Positions 54,505 through 64,000 of a DNA stretch of 64,000 nucleotides are shown here, in pieces. The translations under genes and the position numbers were made by a program. The stretch's first letter is position 1; every line of letters starts with the position of its first letter. A model generated the notes under the pieces. That model had not been told where the DNA came from, did not search any database, and was given only the letters and a program-made list of their open reading frames with translations. The stretch comes from UPXZ01 sp049840795 (GTDB taxonomy: Bacteria > Bacteroidota > Bacteroidia > Bacteroidales > Paludibacteraceae). Where the stretch lies: positions 124,001 through 188,000 of the forward strand of contig JASGJK010000009.1 in NCBI GenBank assembly GCA_049840795.1, given 5' to 3'.

Positions 54505-55485
54505 ATGAGAGCTATGGAAAGCAAAAACGACGCAAAAGAAATTAATCTTCTTCACTTACTCGGTCTTATTGGTGATTGGGTGGCAAAATGGACTAAGAAA
54601 TTCTTCGGTTTTCTGGGATTATCATTACAACTGATAATAAAACATTGGCTGATATCTATCTCTGTATTGATAATAAGTGTGGCTATTGGACAGTTTTTAG
54701 CAAGGCCCACCAATCAAAAGTATAAAGCGGGTGCTATTGCCATGCTTTATGGACCGAAAGTTGAAACAGCCAATGAGGTGTGTCGTCAACTTCAGAATTC
54801 AATAGGAGTTAACGGGCAATTGTCGCTAAAATACAAGCTTGGATTACCTGATAGCGTTTTGAAAAATGTTGTAGGCATTAATAAGTTTAAAGTAATAGAC
54901 TATTTAAAAGATGGATCTCCGGATGCGGTTGATTTTAATAATAGTCATTCTTTGTCTGATACAGCTAATTTGGTGATGCAAGACAGATTTTATTTTCAGC
55001 TAATAACCAAAAAGGTTTCGCAACTTCCTATGCTTCAACAGGCAGTATTGAAGTATTTCAATGAAAATCAGACGATGAAAGGCGAGTTCGAAATCGGCAA
55101 AAAAAGTTTAGAGGAAAAAATAAAGGTGTGTGATAATGAAATAAACAGATTAGATAGTTTGGCCAAAGTCACTTATTTCAAAGACGCGGACAAAAAAATT
55201 AGTTTTGAAGATAATAGATTGGTAGTTGGTGAGCAGAGAAAACAACTTTTCTATAACGATATTTTACAATTGCAAGATATTAAAAGCTATACGAAATATA
55301 AATTGTCAAGTTATGACCAGCCTCTGGACTTCCTTTCGGGCTTGGTAGTAGATCCGGAAGCTATAAACAGTCAAAAAAAATGTCTGATATACAGTTTACT
55401 AATTGCGATATCTGTTTCTGTCACCTTGTCGTTCTTAGTTGAGTACTTTAAAGTAATATGTGATTTTTTAACTAAAAGAAAATAG
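54505..55485 (+). CDS. Membrane protein with chain-length-determinant-like layout
   Basis: 326 residues: an N-terminal membrane segment (HWLISISVLIISVAIGQFLA) preceded by a short cytoplasmic part, a long helical periplasmic region with a heptad-like stretch (KKSLEEKIKVCDNEINRLDSLAKV), and a C-terminal segment (LIYSLLIAISVSVTLSFLVEYF). This topology recalls Wzz/PCP proteins but it lacks the clear proline-rich second segment, and no glycan genes are nearby. The start could be the ATG at 54505 or at 54514. Confidence 0.65.
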   Translation: MRAMESKNDAKEINLLHLLGLIGDWVAKWTKKFFGFLGLSLQLIIKHWLISISVLIISVAIGQFLARPTNQKYKAGAIAMLYGPKVETANEVCRQLQNSIGVNGQLSLKYKLGLPDSVLKNVVGINKFKVIDYLKDGSPDAVDFNNSHSLSDTANLVMQDRFYFQLITKKVSQLPMLQQAVLKYFNENQTMKGEFEIGKKSLEEKIKVCDNEINRLDSLAKVTYFKDADKKISFEDNRLVVGEQRKQLFYNDILQLQDIKSYTKYKLSSYDQPLDFLSGLVVDPEAINSQKKCLIYSLLIAISVSVTLSFLVEYFKVICDFLTKRK

Positions 55486-55492
55486 AAGAAAA

Positions 55493-56251
55493 ATGAGAAG
55501 ATTGATTTCTGTAACTGCGATCGCAGTACTGTTTTCGGGTGCTATACTGGCACAAATTCATCCGAATGAAAAATTTGTTTATGCCGGTTCTTACAATATG
55601 AGTGGATTAATGACTCCGTTGGCGCAAATCACCATTCAAACATCTCCGATACAAACAAGTAAAAAAACATATATACACCTACTTGTGACAGCTTCAACGT
55701 ACACCAAATGGGATGGTTTTTTCAAAATCAGAGATTTATACGAATCGTATGTTGATCCGGTAACACTAAAACCCAGTCTCTATAAGCGAAATGTATTGGA
55801 AGGCAGTTATAAAAAAACCGAGAAATATACATTTTCAAGCAATGGTACCGTAAATAGTACTGTAAGTAAACACGGCAGAGCTCCACAAAATAAATCTTTT
55901 AGAGTCGGAGGCGCTACGTCCGATATTGTGACTGTCCTTTTCAAATTACGCAAGCTCGATTTCAGCAAGTTTACTCCCGGACAAACGGTTTCTTTTACTA
56001 TTGTTTTTGATGAAAAGGAATATCCGGTTTCGGCCAAATATATGGGAAAAGAAACTGTGAGTAACGCAGGAAACTTAGGTACAAAAGAATGTTACAAACT
56101 TTCTGTTGCCGCAAAAACAAATGCGCTTCGTGGAAAAGACAAAAACTTGGTTTGGCTGACAGCTGATGCCAATAAAGTACCCGTGTTGATCAAATTCAGT
56201 ATTCCGGTGGGTACGGGACAAGTGAAATTGACGAGCGCATCCGGATTATAA
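55493..56251 (+). CDS. DUF3108-like exported protein
   Basis: A signal peptide (MRRLISVTAIAVLFSGAILAQ) and a beta-rich mature domain with KFVYAGSYNMSGLMTPLAQITIQ and WDGFFKIRDLYESYVDPVTLKPSLYKRNVLEGSYKKTEKYTF, as in the periplasmic DUF3108 family of unknown role. 252 residues. It lies 7 bp after the upstream membrane gene. Confidence 0.78.
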   Translation: MRRLISVTAIAVLFSGAILAQIHPNEKFVYAGSYNMSGLMTPLAQITIQTSPIQTSKKTYIHLLVTASTYTKWDGFFKIRDLYESYVDPVTLKPSLYKRNVLEGSYKKTEKYTFSSNGTVNSTVSKHGRAPQNKSFRVGGATSDIVTVLFKLRKLDFSKFTPGQTVSFTIVFDEKEYPVSAKYMGKETVSNAGNLGTKECYKLSVAAKTNALRGKDKNLVWLTADANKVPVLIKFSIPVGTGQVKLTSASGL

Positions 56252-56280
56252 CATAAAATAGATTTAAAAATAAAATAGTT

Positions 56281-56613
56281 ATGAGAAAATTTTTAATAAT
56301 ACTAACATTTGTTTTTGTTGTATTGAGTGTGATTTTTGTGGTACTTCCAATGGGTACCATTGCTTTGTTGCCCACAGGCTTAGCTTTGTTATTTGCGGTT
56401 TTGACGTTCATTAAATCTTCGGACGAGCAAAAGAAACTTCCCAAATGGCTTATAATCATCTCAGTGGTGTTGTTACTCATAGGTGTAGGAAAAGCCTTTT
56501 TTATAAAAGATAAGGTGGAAGTGGACCAAGAGTTTCAACAAGAACAGGTGCAATCAACACAGGATGCTCAGCAAGAACTTGAAGGACTCGAAGAGTTGGA
56601 TAGTATTCAATAA
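56281..56613 (+). CDS. Small membrane protein
   Basis: 110 residues with three hydrophobic segments (FLIILTFVFVVLSVIFVVLP; IALLPTGLALLFAVLTFI; WLIIISVVLLLIGVGKAFFI), then a Gln/Glu-rich tail (QEFQQEQVQSTQDAQQELEG). No family recognised. Last gene of the rhomboid operon. Confidence 0.72.
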   Translation: MRKFLIILTFVFVVLSVIFVVLPMGTIALLPTGLALLFAVLTFIKSSDEQKKLPKWLIIISVVLLLIGVGKAFFIKDKVEVDQEFQQEQVQSTQDAQQELEGLEELDSIQ

Positions 56614-56616
56614 AAA

Positions 56617-56656
56617 ACAAAGAGCCGAGAAATTTGCGTTTCTCGGCTCTTTGTTT
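56617..56656. terminator. Bidirectional terminator between the rhomboid operon and clpB
   Basis: AACAAAGAGCCGAGAAA and TTTCTCGGCTCTTTGTT form a 17-bp stem with a tiny loop, suited to end both convergent units. Confidence 0.9.
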
Positions 56657-56695
56657 GCTATAAACGGCATAATGCGCATTTTACATCAAATTATC

Positions 56696-59287
56696 CTAAC
56701 CGTTGTTAAATTGAATCTGGTCACCATTGTAGGTTACAACGATAGGTTTGTCGTTTCTTACATTTCCGCTTATAATAGCTTTAGACAAATCATTTAGCAC
56801 ATAACGTTGGATGGCGCGTTTTACGGGACGTGCGCCGAACTGAGGATCGTAACCTTCTTCAGAGATAAATTTCAGGGCATTTTCGGCAATTTCTAATTTG
56901 ATTCCGTTTTCAACCAGCATTTTTTTGACTCCGTTCAACTGAATTTGTACGATTTCGCGGATTTGTTGTTCATTCAAAGGTGCAAACATGATAATTTCAT
57001 CAATACGGTTCAAAAATTCCGGACGAATGGTTTGCTTCAATAAATCGAATACTTGATTTTTGGTTTGCTCAACTACTTCGTAATGGTTTTGCTCGTTTAT
57101 CTTATCAAAATTTTCTCGAATCAGTTGCGACCCCATATTGGAGGTCATAATGATGATGGTGTTTTTGAAATTTACCGTACGTCCTTTGTTGTCCGTCAAA
57201 CGTCCATCGTCAAGTACCTGCAATAATACATTAAATACATCCGGATGTGCTTTTTCAATTTCATCAAAAAGTATCACCGAGTATGGTTTTCGCCGAATGG
57301 CTTCGGTGAGTTGACCTCCTTCATCATAACCAACATATCCGGGAGGTGAACCGATTAGACGAGTTACCGAAAATTTTTCCTGATATTCGCTCATATCAAT
57401 ACGGGTAATCATATTTTCATCGTCAAAGAGATATTCGGCGAGTGCTTTAGCCAATTCTGTTTTTCCTACACCCGTTGTTCCGAGGAATATAAACGAGCCT
57501 ATCGGACGTTTCGGATCGTTCAGTCCGGCGCGACTTCTTCGTACCGCATCCGATATGGCAGTAATAGCATCTTCTTGTCCTACAATACGTTTGTGGAGTT
57601 CATCTTCTAAATGAAGTAACTTTTCTTTCTCGCTTTGAAGCATTTTAGTTACAGGAATTCCGGTCCATCGGCTAACAACATCAGCTATATCTTCACCATC
57701 AACCTCTTCCTTAATCATCGCGTTATTTCCTTGAATATCTGTTAAATGACGTTGGTGTTCGCGGATTCCTTCTTCTATCGATTTTATTTTTCCGTATCTT
57801 ATTTCGGCTACTTTTCCGTAATCGCCTTCTCGTTCGGCTTTATCAGCTTCATATTTGAGATTTTCTATTTCAATTTTTGACTGTTGTATTTTGTCAATCA
57901 GTTCTTTTTCCGATTGCCACTTTGCACGGTGCGTTTTACTATCTTCTTTTAATTCGGCTATTTCTTTATTCAGATTTTCTAATTTCACGGTGTCATTTTC
58001 CCGTTTTATAGCTTCCCGTTCTATCTCCAATTGCTTAATGTTACGCTCTATAATATCTAATTCTTCAGGCACGCTATCTGCCTCTAAACGAAGTTTGGCA
58101 GCTGCTTCATCCATTAAATCAATGGCTTTGTCTGGCAAGAAACGATCGGTAATATAACGGCTTGAAAGTTCTACCGCCGCAATAATAGCATCGTCTTTGA
58201 TTCGTACCTTGTGGTGGTTTTCATAACGTTCCTTCAATCCACGCAGAATAGAGATAGTTGATGAAATATCCGGCTCATTCACCATCACTATTTGAAAACG
58301 ACGTTCCAGTGCTTTGTCTTTTTCAAAGTATTTTTGATATTCGTCAAGCGTGGTAGCGCCTATGGAACGCAATTCGCCACGTGCTAATGCCGGTTTCAAA
58401 ATGTTGGCTGCATCCATAGCACCTTCCCCTTTTCCGGCACCTACAAGGGTGTGAATTTCATCGATGAAAAGGATAATTTCGCCGTCAGATTTGATTACTT
58501 CATTTACTACCGATTTCAAGCGCTCTTCAAATTCGCCTTTGTATTTAGCACCTGCGACTAATGCGCCCATATCCAATGAAAAGATTTGTTTCGATTTCAA
58601 ATTTTCGGGAACATCGCCACGTACAATACGATGCGCCAAACCTTCGGCAATAGCCGTTTTTCCTGTTCCCGGCTCTCCAATCAGGATGGGGTTGTTTTTG
58701 GTACGTCGGCTCAAAATCTGTAATACACGTCTAATTTCTTCGTCACGCCCGATGACCGGGTCAAGTTTCCCTGCACGAGCTTGCTCGTTAAGATTGACAG
58801 CGTATTTCACCAACGAATTGTATGTTTCTTCGGCGCTTGCCGAGTTTGCCCGAGTTCCTTTACGTAGAGCTTCAATAGCGGTTTTAATTCCATTTTCGGA
58901 AACTCCGGCTTCTTTTAGTAATGTAGAAACAGTATTTTTTTCGGTAATTAGAGCCAATAAAATATATTCTAACGAAACGAATTGATCTCCGTTTTTTGAA
59001 GATAAATCAACGGCTTTTTGTAATACGTTATTCGTTTCGCGGCTCAAGTAAGGTTCTCCGCTCGAAACACGAGGGTAATTCTCAATTAATATATCTGTTT
59101 TTTGCTCTATTTCGGTCGATAGAATACCTGATTTGCCAAATAAAAACTGCATCACATCTTCCCCCTTCATCATCAACCCTTTAAGCAAGTGGGGAGTTTC
59201 AATGACCTGCTGTCCGTTTTGCTGTACCAAGTCTATGGCTTGTTGTACGGCTTCTTGTGATTTGGTTGTGAAATTGTTAAAGTTCAT
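56696..59287 (-). CDS. clpB: ClpB chaperone (HSP100 disaggregase)
   Basis: 863 residues. Rescues aggregated proteins with the DnaK system. Clp-N repeats (FTTKSQEAVQQAIDLVQQNG), AAA1 Walker A GEPGTGKTAIAEGLAHRIV and Walker B ILFIDEIHTLVGAGK, the long coiled-coil M domain specific to ClpB (about residues 400-520), AAA2 Walker A GTTGVGKTELAKALAEYLF, and GYDEGGQLTEAIRRKPYSVILFDEIEKAHPDVF. Uninterrupted, which shows that not all long genes here carry shifts. The 247-bp gap to rex shows no clear heat-shock element. Confidence 0.97.
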   Translation of the reverse strand: MNFNNFTTKSQEAVQQAIDLVQQNGQQVIETPHLLKGLMMKGEDVMQFLFGKSGILSTEIEQKTDILIENYPRVSSGEPYLSRETNNVLQKAVDLSSKNGDQFVSLEYILLALITEKNTVSTLLKEAGVSENGIKTAIEALRKGTRANSASAEETYNSLVKYAVNLNEQARAGKLDPVIGRDEEIRRVLQILSRRTKNNPILIGEPGTGKTAIAEGLAHRIVRGDVPENLKSKQIFSLDMGALVAGAKYKGEFEERLKSVVNEVIKSDGEIILFIDEIHTLVGAGKGEGAMDAANILKPALARGELRSIGATTLDEYQKYFEKDKALERRFQIVMVNEPDISSTISILRGLKERYENHHKVRIKDDAIIAAVELSSRYITDRFLPDKAIDLMDEAAAKLRLEADSVPEELDIIERNIKQLEIEREAIKRENDTVKLENLNKEIAELKEDSKTHRAKWQSEKELIDKIQQSKIEIENLKYEADKAEREGDYGKVAEIRYGKIKSIEEGIREHQRHLTDIQGNNAMIKEEVDGEDIADVVSRWTGIPVTKMLQSEKEKLLHLEDELHKRIVGQEDAITAISDAVRRSRAGLNDPKRPIGSFIFLGTTGVGKTELAKALAEYLFDDENMITRIDMSEYQEKFSVTRLIGSPPGYVGYDEGGQLTEAIRRKPYSVILFDEIEKAHPDVFNVLLQVLDDGRLTDNKGRTVNFKNTIIIMTSNMGSQLIRENFDKINEQNHYEVVEQTKNQVFDLLKQTIRPEFLNRIDEIIMFAPLNEQQIREIVQIQLNGVKKMLVENGIKLEIAENALKFISEEGYDPQFGARPVKRAIQRYVLNDLSKAIISGNVRNDKPIVVTYNGDQIQFNNG

Positions 59288-59497
59288 ATTCTTTTAATTT
59301 TTTTGTATGTTATGATAATTGTGTATCAAATTATTTACCAATCTGAAAATCAGACAATTTTACTTGTTTTTTATTTGTGCATGGAGTGAAAAAAGACTTT
59401 TTGGCACAAGAACTGAAAAAATGTCGTTTTTAATCTTTTTTAGAGGTGTATTTAACTAAGATTTTAGTTTTTAAATAGATTGAATCAGAAAAATGTT

Positions 59498-59505
59498 TAT
59501 TTTTG
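59498..59505 (+). promoter_or_regulatory. Promoter -7 box of rex
   Basis: TATTTTTG, 29 bp before the rex ATG. A TTG at 59480-59482 is closer (15 bp) than normal. Confidence 0.5.
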
Positions 59506-59534
59506 TAAGTTAATTCTTAGAGTGTATTGAGTTT

Positions 59535-60176
59535 ATGAAAAATGAGGAATATAAAATACCGGAACCAACGCTAAGGAGACTGCCTTGGTATTTGGCTTAT
59601 GCACAATTGGTTATGCATTCGGGTGAATTGTTTCTTTCTTCAACTCAAATAGCGAATAATATTGCTGTGGATGCCTCAAAGGTTGCCAAAGACCTATCTT
59701 ATGTTAATGTTTCGGGTAAAACTCGCGTTGGATACGATGTAAAAGAGTTAGTGGGTGTACTTCAGGAATTTTTGGGATTTACCAATTCACACAAAGCTTT
59801 TCTGTTTGGTGTAGGAAGTTTGGGAGGAGCTTTATTGCACGATGACGGATTGAATCAGTTCGGTTTGGAAATTGTTGCCGGGTTTGATGTGAAATATGAA
59901 CTTGCCGGTACAAGTATCCACAGGGTGCCTATACATCATATTAATCGTTTCAAAGAGTTACAGCAAAATACAGGAGTAAAAATCGGAGTACTCACTGTCC
60001 CGGTTGACAAAGCACAGGAAGCAGCAGAGATAATGATTGATGGTGGAATTCAGGCTATATGGAATTTTACTCCGTATCGAATACGTGTTCCTGAAAATAT
60101 TATCGTTCAAAACACCTCTATCTATGCTCATTTGGCTGTAATGTTTAATAGATTGAATGAATTGAACAAAAAATAA
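59535..60176 (+). CDS. rex: Redox-sensing transcriptional repressor Rex
   Basis: 213 residues. N-terminal winged helix (EPTLRRLPWYLAYAQLVMHSGELFLSSTQIANNIAVDASKVAKDLSYV, and GKTRVGYDVKELVGVL), then an NADH-binding Rossmann domain (AFLFGVGSLGGALLHDDG, VAGFDVKYELAGT). It senses the NADH/NAD ratio and controls fermentation and respiration genes. No Rex operator palindrome was found near its own promoter. Confidence 0.95.
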   Translation: MKNEEYKIPEPTLRRLPWYLAYAQLVMHSGELFLSSTQIANNIAVDASKVAKDLSYVNVSGKTRVGYDVKELVGVLQEFLGFTNSHKAFLFGVGSLGGALLHDDGLNQFGLEIVAGFDVKYELAGTSIHRVPIHHINRFKELQQNTGVKIGVLTVPVDKAQEAAEIMIDGGIQAIWNFTPYRIRVPENIIVQNTSIYAHLAVMFNRLNELNKK

Positions 60177-60291
60177 ATATTGAATTTTTCTTAAATAAAG
60201 AGATTAGAAACATTTTTTTTACCGTTAGAATTTAGATAAATTAACAATATAGCATTGAATATCTTCCTCCGGCAGATAATCACTCATTTGT

Positions 60292-60903
60292 ATGAAAATA
60301 TTTGCAATAGGACAGAATTATATCAAACATAATAAAGAGCTGAATAGCCCAAATCCTTTGGAACCGGTAGTCTTTATGAAACCGGATACAGCGACTTTGA
60401 GAAATAACAAGCCTTTTTATCTGCCGGATTTCAGTGGTGAAATACACTACGAAACAGAGCTTATTGTAAAAATCAATAGAATAGGAAAAAATATTGCGGC
60501 AAAATTTGCTCACCGTTATTATGATGAAATAGGGCTGGGGGTCGATTTCACTGCAAGAGACTTACAACGGAAATTAAAAGCAGAGGGTAAGCCGTGGGAA
60601 ATATGTAAGTCATTTGATCATTCGGCGGTGATCGGCAGTTTTATTCCCAAAGAAGAATTTAGTGATGTCCGGAATATTAATTTTCATTTAGATATAAACG
60701 GTAACAAAGTGCAAAACGGAAATTCAAGAGATATGATTTTTGACATAGACGAGTTGATTGCTTTTATCAGCCGTTTTTTTACATTAAAAATCGGAGATAT
60801 ACTTTTTACAGGAACACCCGTTGGAGTGGGTAAGGTTAATGTTGGAGATCAACTGCAAGGGTTTGTTGAAAGTAAAAAAGTGTTTGACTTTAAAGTAAAG
60901 TAA
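60292..60903 (+). CDS. Fumarylacetoacetate hydrolase-fold protein
   Basis: 203 residues. MKIFAIGQNYIKHNKELNSPNPLEPVVFMKP, the metal Glu pair region EIHYETELIVKINRIGKNI, DFTARDLQRKLKAEGKPWEICKSFDHSAVIG and LFTGTPVGVGKVNVGDQLQGFVE are FAH-family motifs. Members act as acylpyruvases, oxaloacetate decarboxylases or tautomerases; the sequence does not decide. Located 115 bp after rex and 90 bp before porU. Confidence 0.85.
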   Translation: MKIFAIGQNYIKHNKELNSPNPLEPVVFMKPDTATLRNNKPFYLPDFSGEIHYETELIVKINRIGKNIAAKFAHRYYDEIGLGVDFTARDLQRKLKAEGKPWEICKSFDHSAVIGSFIPKEEFSDVRNINFHLDINGNKVQNGNSRDMIFDIDELIAFISRFFTLKIGDILFTGTPVGVGKVNVGDQLQGFVESKKVFDFKVK

Positions 60904-60993
60904 ATCAAATACCAATTCTTCTTAAAAAATAATACTAATCTAAACTTTTTTACGTTAAACTCTTTTATTACTTCAGGTAAAATTATTCTATTT

Positions 60994-63900
60994 ATGAAAA
61001 TACGAATCTTATCCTTTCTGTTTTTCTGCATAATTTTTCTTACATTAAATGCGGAAAATACGATTACAGCTACCTATCAACTAAAATGGAAAGGTATTGA
61101 TGTATGGACAACAGATAAAAGTACTAAGTCCGTTATTGCCTTTGATAATGCCGCTTATCCCGAAGGAGCTATGCCATATTTTGTTAAAGGATTTGATTGT
61201 GGCAAAAATACCCGTTTCAATGTGTCTTTGACCAACGTATCGTTCACGCCAATGACAGACGCAAAGGAACTTGAATTGATACAAGGAAAACAAATCCCCA
61301 CAGAAGTAGAGATTAAAACATATAAGCAATCCGAAAGAGGCAATTACCGGATGCTAGTTCAATTATTTCCTTTTATTCAACAAGAGGGAAAAATATTAAA
61401 ACTTCAAAAATTCGATTTGAATGTAGAAAAAATACAAGACGCATCCAAAGTGATTGCCGCCGAAAATGGCATTCATTCGTACACAACAACTTCGGCACTT
61501 GCTAATGGGAAATTTGTGAAAATAAAACTGTCGGAAAGTGGTATATATAAACTAACCTACGAAACACTAAATTCGATGGGTATCAATCCGGCTAATGTTA
61601 GGGTATTCGGGTATGGGGGCGCGCAACTAAATCAGAGTTTTCTCAAACCCAAGCTTGATGATCTACCCGAAATGCCGATATATATGAATAAAGGCGCTGA
61701 CGGAGTTTTTAACGCCGGAGATTATATCCTTTTCTACGGACAGGGAGTTAATTCGTGGGAGTACGATACGGCCAGAAAAATGTTTACACATACATTAAAC
61801 ACATACTCTACCTACGGATATTACTTTGTAACCTCCGATGCAGGTGTAGGAAAACGGATAGAGGATAAAACCGTAACTGTGCCCGCCGAAGTACAAGTTG
61901 CTGATGTTGATCAATTTATTGATTATCAGTTACACGAAAAAGAATCTTATAACATCATAAGTTCAGGAAAAGTGTTCTATGGAGAGCCATTTAATGATGT
62001 ACTGACTTACGGCTTCACGTTCCAATTTCCAAACGCTGTAAAAACACCTACTGCAAAAGCAAGAGTAGATGTGATGGCGTTTTCCAGTTTGGTCTCAAAC
62101 TACACGGTACAGTTAAATAATTCTTCCACCAATCAATATATATCTGTAAGTGCAATAGCGTCGGGAAGCATATACGAATTAGGAAAAGCGGCAAATGCAA
62201 TTTTCAGTTTTAAACCAGACAATGATATTCAGACGTTAAAACTTACCTTTGTAAAACCGGATGGAACATCGAGAGGCTATCTAAATTATATTGAGATGAA
62301 CGTACGTCGTCAACTTATAATGACGGATAACGTTATGTTTTTCAGAAATGTAGATAGTCTGTATTCTGCTAATTACAGCAATTATAGATTAAGTGGAGCA
62401 AACCCTAATATTCAGGTATGGGATATAACCAGTCCGGTTAATATGAAAAGGATGGTTACCTCTTATTCAAACGGATTAATTGAGTTTAAAGATTCAAATG
62501 AAACAGTAAAACAATATGTGGCAATTGATCCTACCGCAGGCAGTTCGTTTGCTCAACCAATAGTGGAAGGGGTAGTGCCAAACCAAAATTTACACGGCAT
62601 GGAATCGGCAGAGTTAGTAATATTGGCTCATCCAAGATTTTTGACCCAAGCGAATCAATTAGCTGACGCTCATCGGACGAAAGATAATATGAAGGTAAAT
62701 GTGGTTACTACGGAGCAAGTGTATAATGAATTTTCGTCCGGAACACCGGATGCCACGGCTTACCGTTGGGTGATGAAAATGTTTTATGACAGGGCGCTAT
62801 CGTCTGGAATTAAAGCCAATTTACCCAAATATCTGTTACTTTTCGGAAGAGGTTCTTTTGACAATAGAGACCTGTTAACTGTTTCAAGCGAAAGTTTAGT
62901 ACTCACATATCAAGCCGACGAATCTTTACACGCTGTTGATTCATATATTACTGATGACTATTTCGGACTGTTAGACGATGGCGAGGCTACGAACATTAAA
63001 GGTGATTTGATGGATGTAGGAGTGGGGCGCTTCCCTGTACTGACCGAGCAACAAGCATCCGATGTGGTCAATAAAACAATCGGCTATATGAATAATACTC
63101 AAAAAAGTATTTGGAAAAACCAACTCTGTTTCGTAGGTGACGATGGCGGAGACAACAACGGCAATATCCATATGTTTCAGGCTGATAGTATAGCGAGAAT
63201 GATTTACAGAGCCAATAATGGTATTCAATTAAATAAAATATATTTGGATGCTTATAAACAAGAAAAAAATGCAAGTGGAGAAAGTTATCCGTTGGCAAAA
63301 GCAAAGCTGAACAATTTGATACACTCAGGCGTATTTATGCTTAACTATACCGGTCATGCCGGTCCTACAGGATGGGCAAACGAGCAGATATTGACAACCT
63401 ACGATGTAAAGCAGTTGTACAATGATAAACTGCCCATTTGGGTAGCTGCTACTTGTGATTTCGTAGTTATCGATGGGAAAAATCTCTCTGCTGGAGAACA
63501 CGTGCTGCTGAACCCAACAGGAGGTGGTATCGGGATTTTCTCAGCAGCAAGAACTGTTTATTCGGCTAACAATTTCACACTGAACAAGCCATTTTCATGT
63601 AGTCTGTTCAATAAAACCAACGGACAGTATGTGCGCTTGGGTGATGCTTCTAGAATTGCAAAAAATGAACTTAGTAAAAGTGGAGATTCAAACAAACTAT
63701 CTTACGTGTTATTGGCAGACCCTGCATTAAAACTGAATTATCCGGATGAATTTTCAGTAGTCACCAGTATGATAAATGACAAGCAAATAAGCGGTAACGA
63801 TACCTTGAAAGCGCTTTCTGTGGATTCTATCAAAGGATATATTGCGGATTCTGAAGGTAATTTAGTGTCGGACTATAACGGTATTCTTGAAATTAATATA

Positions 63901-64000
63901 TATGACAAAAATCAAAAGATAACTACGCTGAATAATCATGCAGATGGTTTTTTAGTTTACGATGACAGACCCAATATTCTTTATTCCGGAAAAGCGAACA
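60994..64000 (+). CDS. porU: Type IX secretion system sortase PorU, 5' part
   Basis: Open from the ATG at 60994 to the window edge (1002 codons). After a signal peptide (ILSFLFFCIIFLTLNA) come family stretches: NVRVFGYGGAQLNQSF, GVFNAGDYILFYGQGVNSWEYD, YYFVTSDAGVGKRI, and a gingipain-like C25 peptidase domain with catalytic His788 in NYTGHAGPTGWANEQIL and Cys821 in WVAATCDFVVIDGK, 33 residues apart. PorU removes the C-terminal sorting domain of T9SS cargo and links it to lipopolysaccharide at the outer membrane. The C-terminal part is outside. Its presence implies a working type IX system elsewhere in the genome. Confidence 0.93.
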   Translation, partial: MKIRILSFLFFCIIFLTLNAENTITATYQLKWKGIDVWTTDKSTKSVIAFDNAAYPEGAMPYFVKGFDCGKNTRFNVSLTNVSFTPMTDAKELELIQGKQIPTEVEIKTYKQSERGNYRMLVQLFPFIQQEGKILKLQKFDLNVEKIQDASKVIAAENGIHSYTTTSALANGKFVKIKLSESGIYKLTYETLNSMGINPANVRVFGYGGAQLNQSFLKPKLDDLPEMPIYMNKGADGVFNAGDYILFYGQGVNSWEYDTARKMFTHTLNTYSTYGYYFVTSDAGVGKRIEDKTVTVPAEVQVADVDQFIDYQLHEKESYNIISSGKVFYGEPFNDVLTYGFTFQFPNAVKTPTAKARVDVMAFSSLVSNYTVQLNNSSTNQYISVSAIASGSIYELGKAANAIFSFKPDNDIQTLKLTFVKPDGTSRGYLNYIEMNVRRQLIMTDNVMFFRNVDSLYSANYSNYRLSGANPNIQVWDITSPVNMKRMVTSYSNGLIEFKDSNETVKQYVAIDPTAGSSFAQPIVEGVVPNQNLHGMESAELVILAHPRFLTQANQLADAHRTKDNMKVNVVTTEQVYNEFSSGTPDATAYRWVMKMFYDRALSSGIKANLPKYLLLFGRGSFDNRDLLTVSSESLVLTYQADESLHAVDSYITDDYFGLLDDGEATNIKGDLMDVGVGRFPVLTEQQASDVVNKTIGYMNNTQKSIWKNQLCFVGDDGGDNNGNIHMFQADSIARMIYRANNGIQLNKIYLDAYKQEKNASGESYPLAKAKLNNLIHSGVFMLNYTGHAGPTGWANEQILTTYDVKQLYNDKLPIWVAATCDFVVIDGKNLSAGEHVLLNPTGGGIGIFSAARTVYSANNFTLNKPFSCSLFNKTNGQYVRLGDASRIAKNELSKSGDSNKLSYVLLADPALKLNYPDEFSVVTSMINDKQISGNDTLKALSVDSIKGYIADSEGNLVSDYNGILEINIYDKNQKITTLNNHADGFLVYDDRPNILYSGKAN

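Noticed and set aside
59408..59425. Sigma-54-like site TTGGCACAAG upstream of rex
   Set aside because: The -24 half fits but the -12 half lacks the needed GC; a normal TATTTTTG box is nearer the gene.

Overview
The window comes from a member of the Bacteroidetes, most likely order Bacteroidales. The DNA is AT-rich, and many upstream regions carry the Bacteroidetes promoter form (TTTG, about 19 bp, then TAnnTTTG). Start codons follow A-rich leaders rather than Shine-Dalgarno sites. Marker genes include a TamL-type outer-membrane protein, the type IX secretion sortase PorU, a long-tailed ribosomal protein S16, a glutaminyl cyclase lipoprotein, an acpP-fabF-rnc cluster and a GH133/GT4/GH57 glycogen cluster. 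Genus cannot be fixed from the sequence.

Layout: 0-6 kb housekeeping (tamL, trmH family, D12 adenine methylase, proB, glutaminyl cyclase, DUF5020-like protein). 6.3-10.8 kb holds an IS4-type relic, radA, tRNA-Val and two more transposase fragments. 10.9-11.5 kb rpsP. 11.9-22.6 kb is a surface polysaccharide cluster: flippase, polymerase, five glycosyltransferases (one fused to an acetyltransferase), and the four enzymes making GDP-D-glycero-alpha-D-manno-heptose. 23-29.8 kb: marC, fba, acyl-CoA synthetase, rnc, fabF, acpP, purN.

The most striking region is 29.76-46.26 kb, a type I-B CRISPR-Cas locus. It has 47 repeats and, in transcription order on the minus strand, cas6, an unknown gene, cas8b (probable internal cas11), cas7, cas5, cas3, an unknown gene, a REP-associated tyrosine transposase (RAYT), cas4, a GxxExxY nuclease-like gene, cas1, cas2, leader and array. 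The locus is full of small repeats: RAYT-type palindromes between cas genes, a tandem array with alternating units, two short elements with terminal inverted repeats, and a 42-bp minisatellite.

46.6-64 kb: ychF; a glycogen cluster interrupted at a gene end by an intact IS1595-type element with an 8-bp target duplication; a rhomboid protease with three envelope genes; clpB; rex; a fumarylacetoacetase-fold protein; and the 5' part of porU.

A caution for all reading: at least fifteen conserved genes (rnc, ychF, trmH family, gmhB, cas3, glycogen debranching enzyme and others) are broken by single-base shifts, often in homopolymer runs. Most are probably sequence errors, so I annotate these genes across the shift. 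The IS relics, in contrast, look truly decayed.
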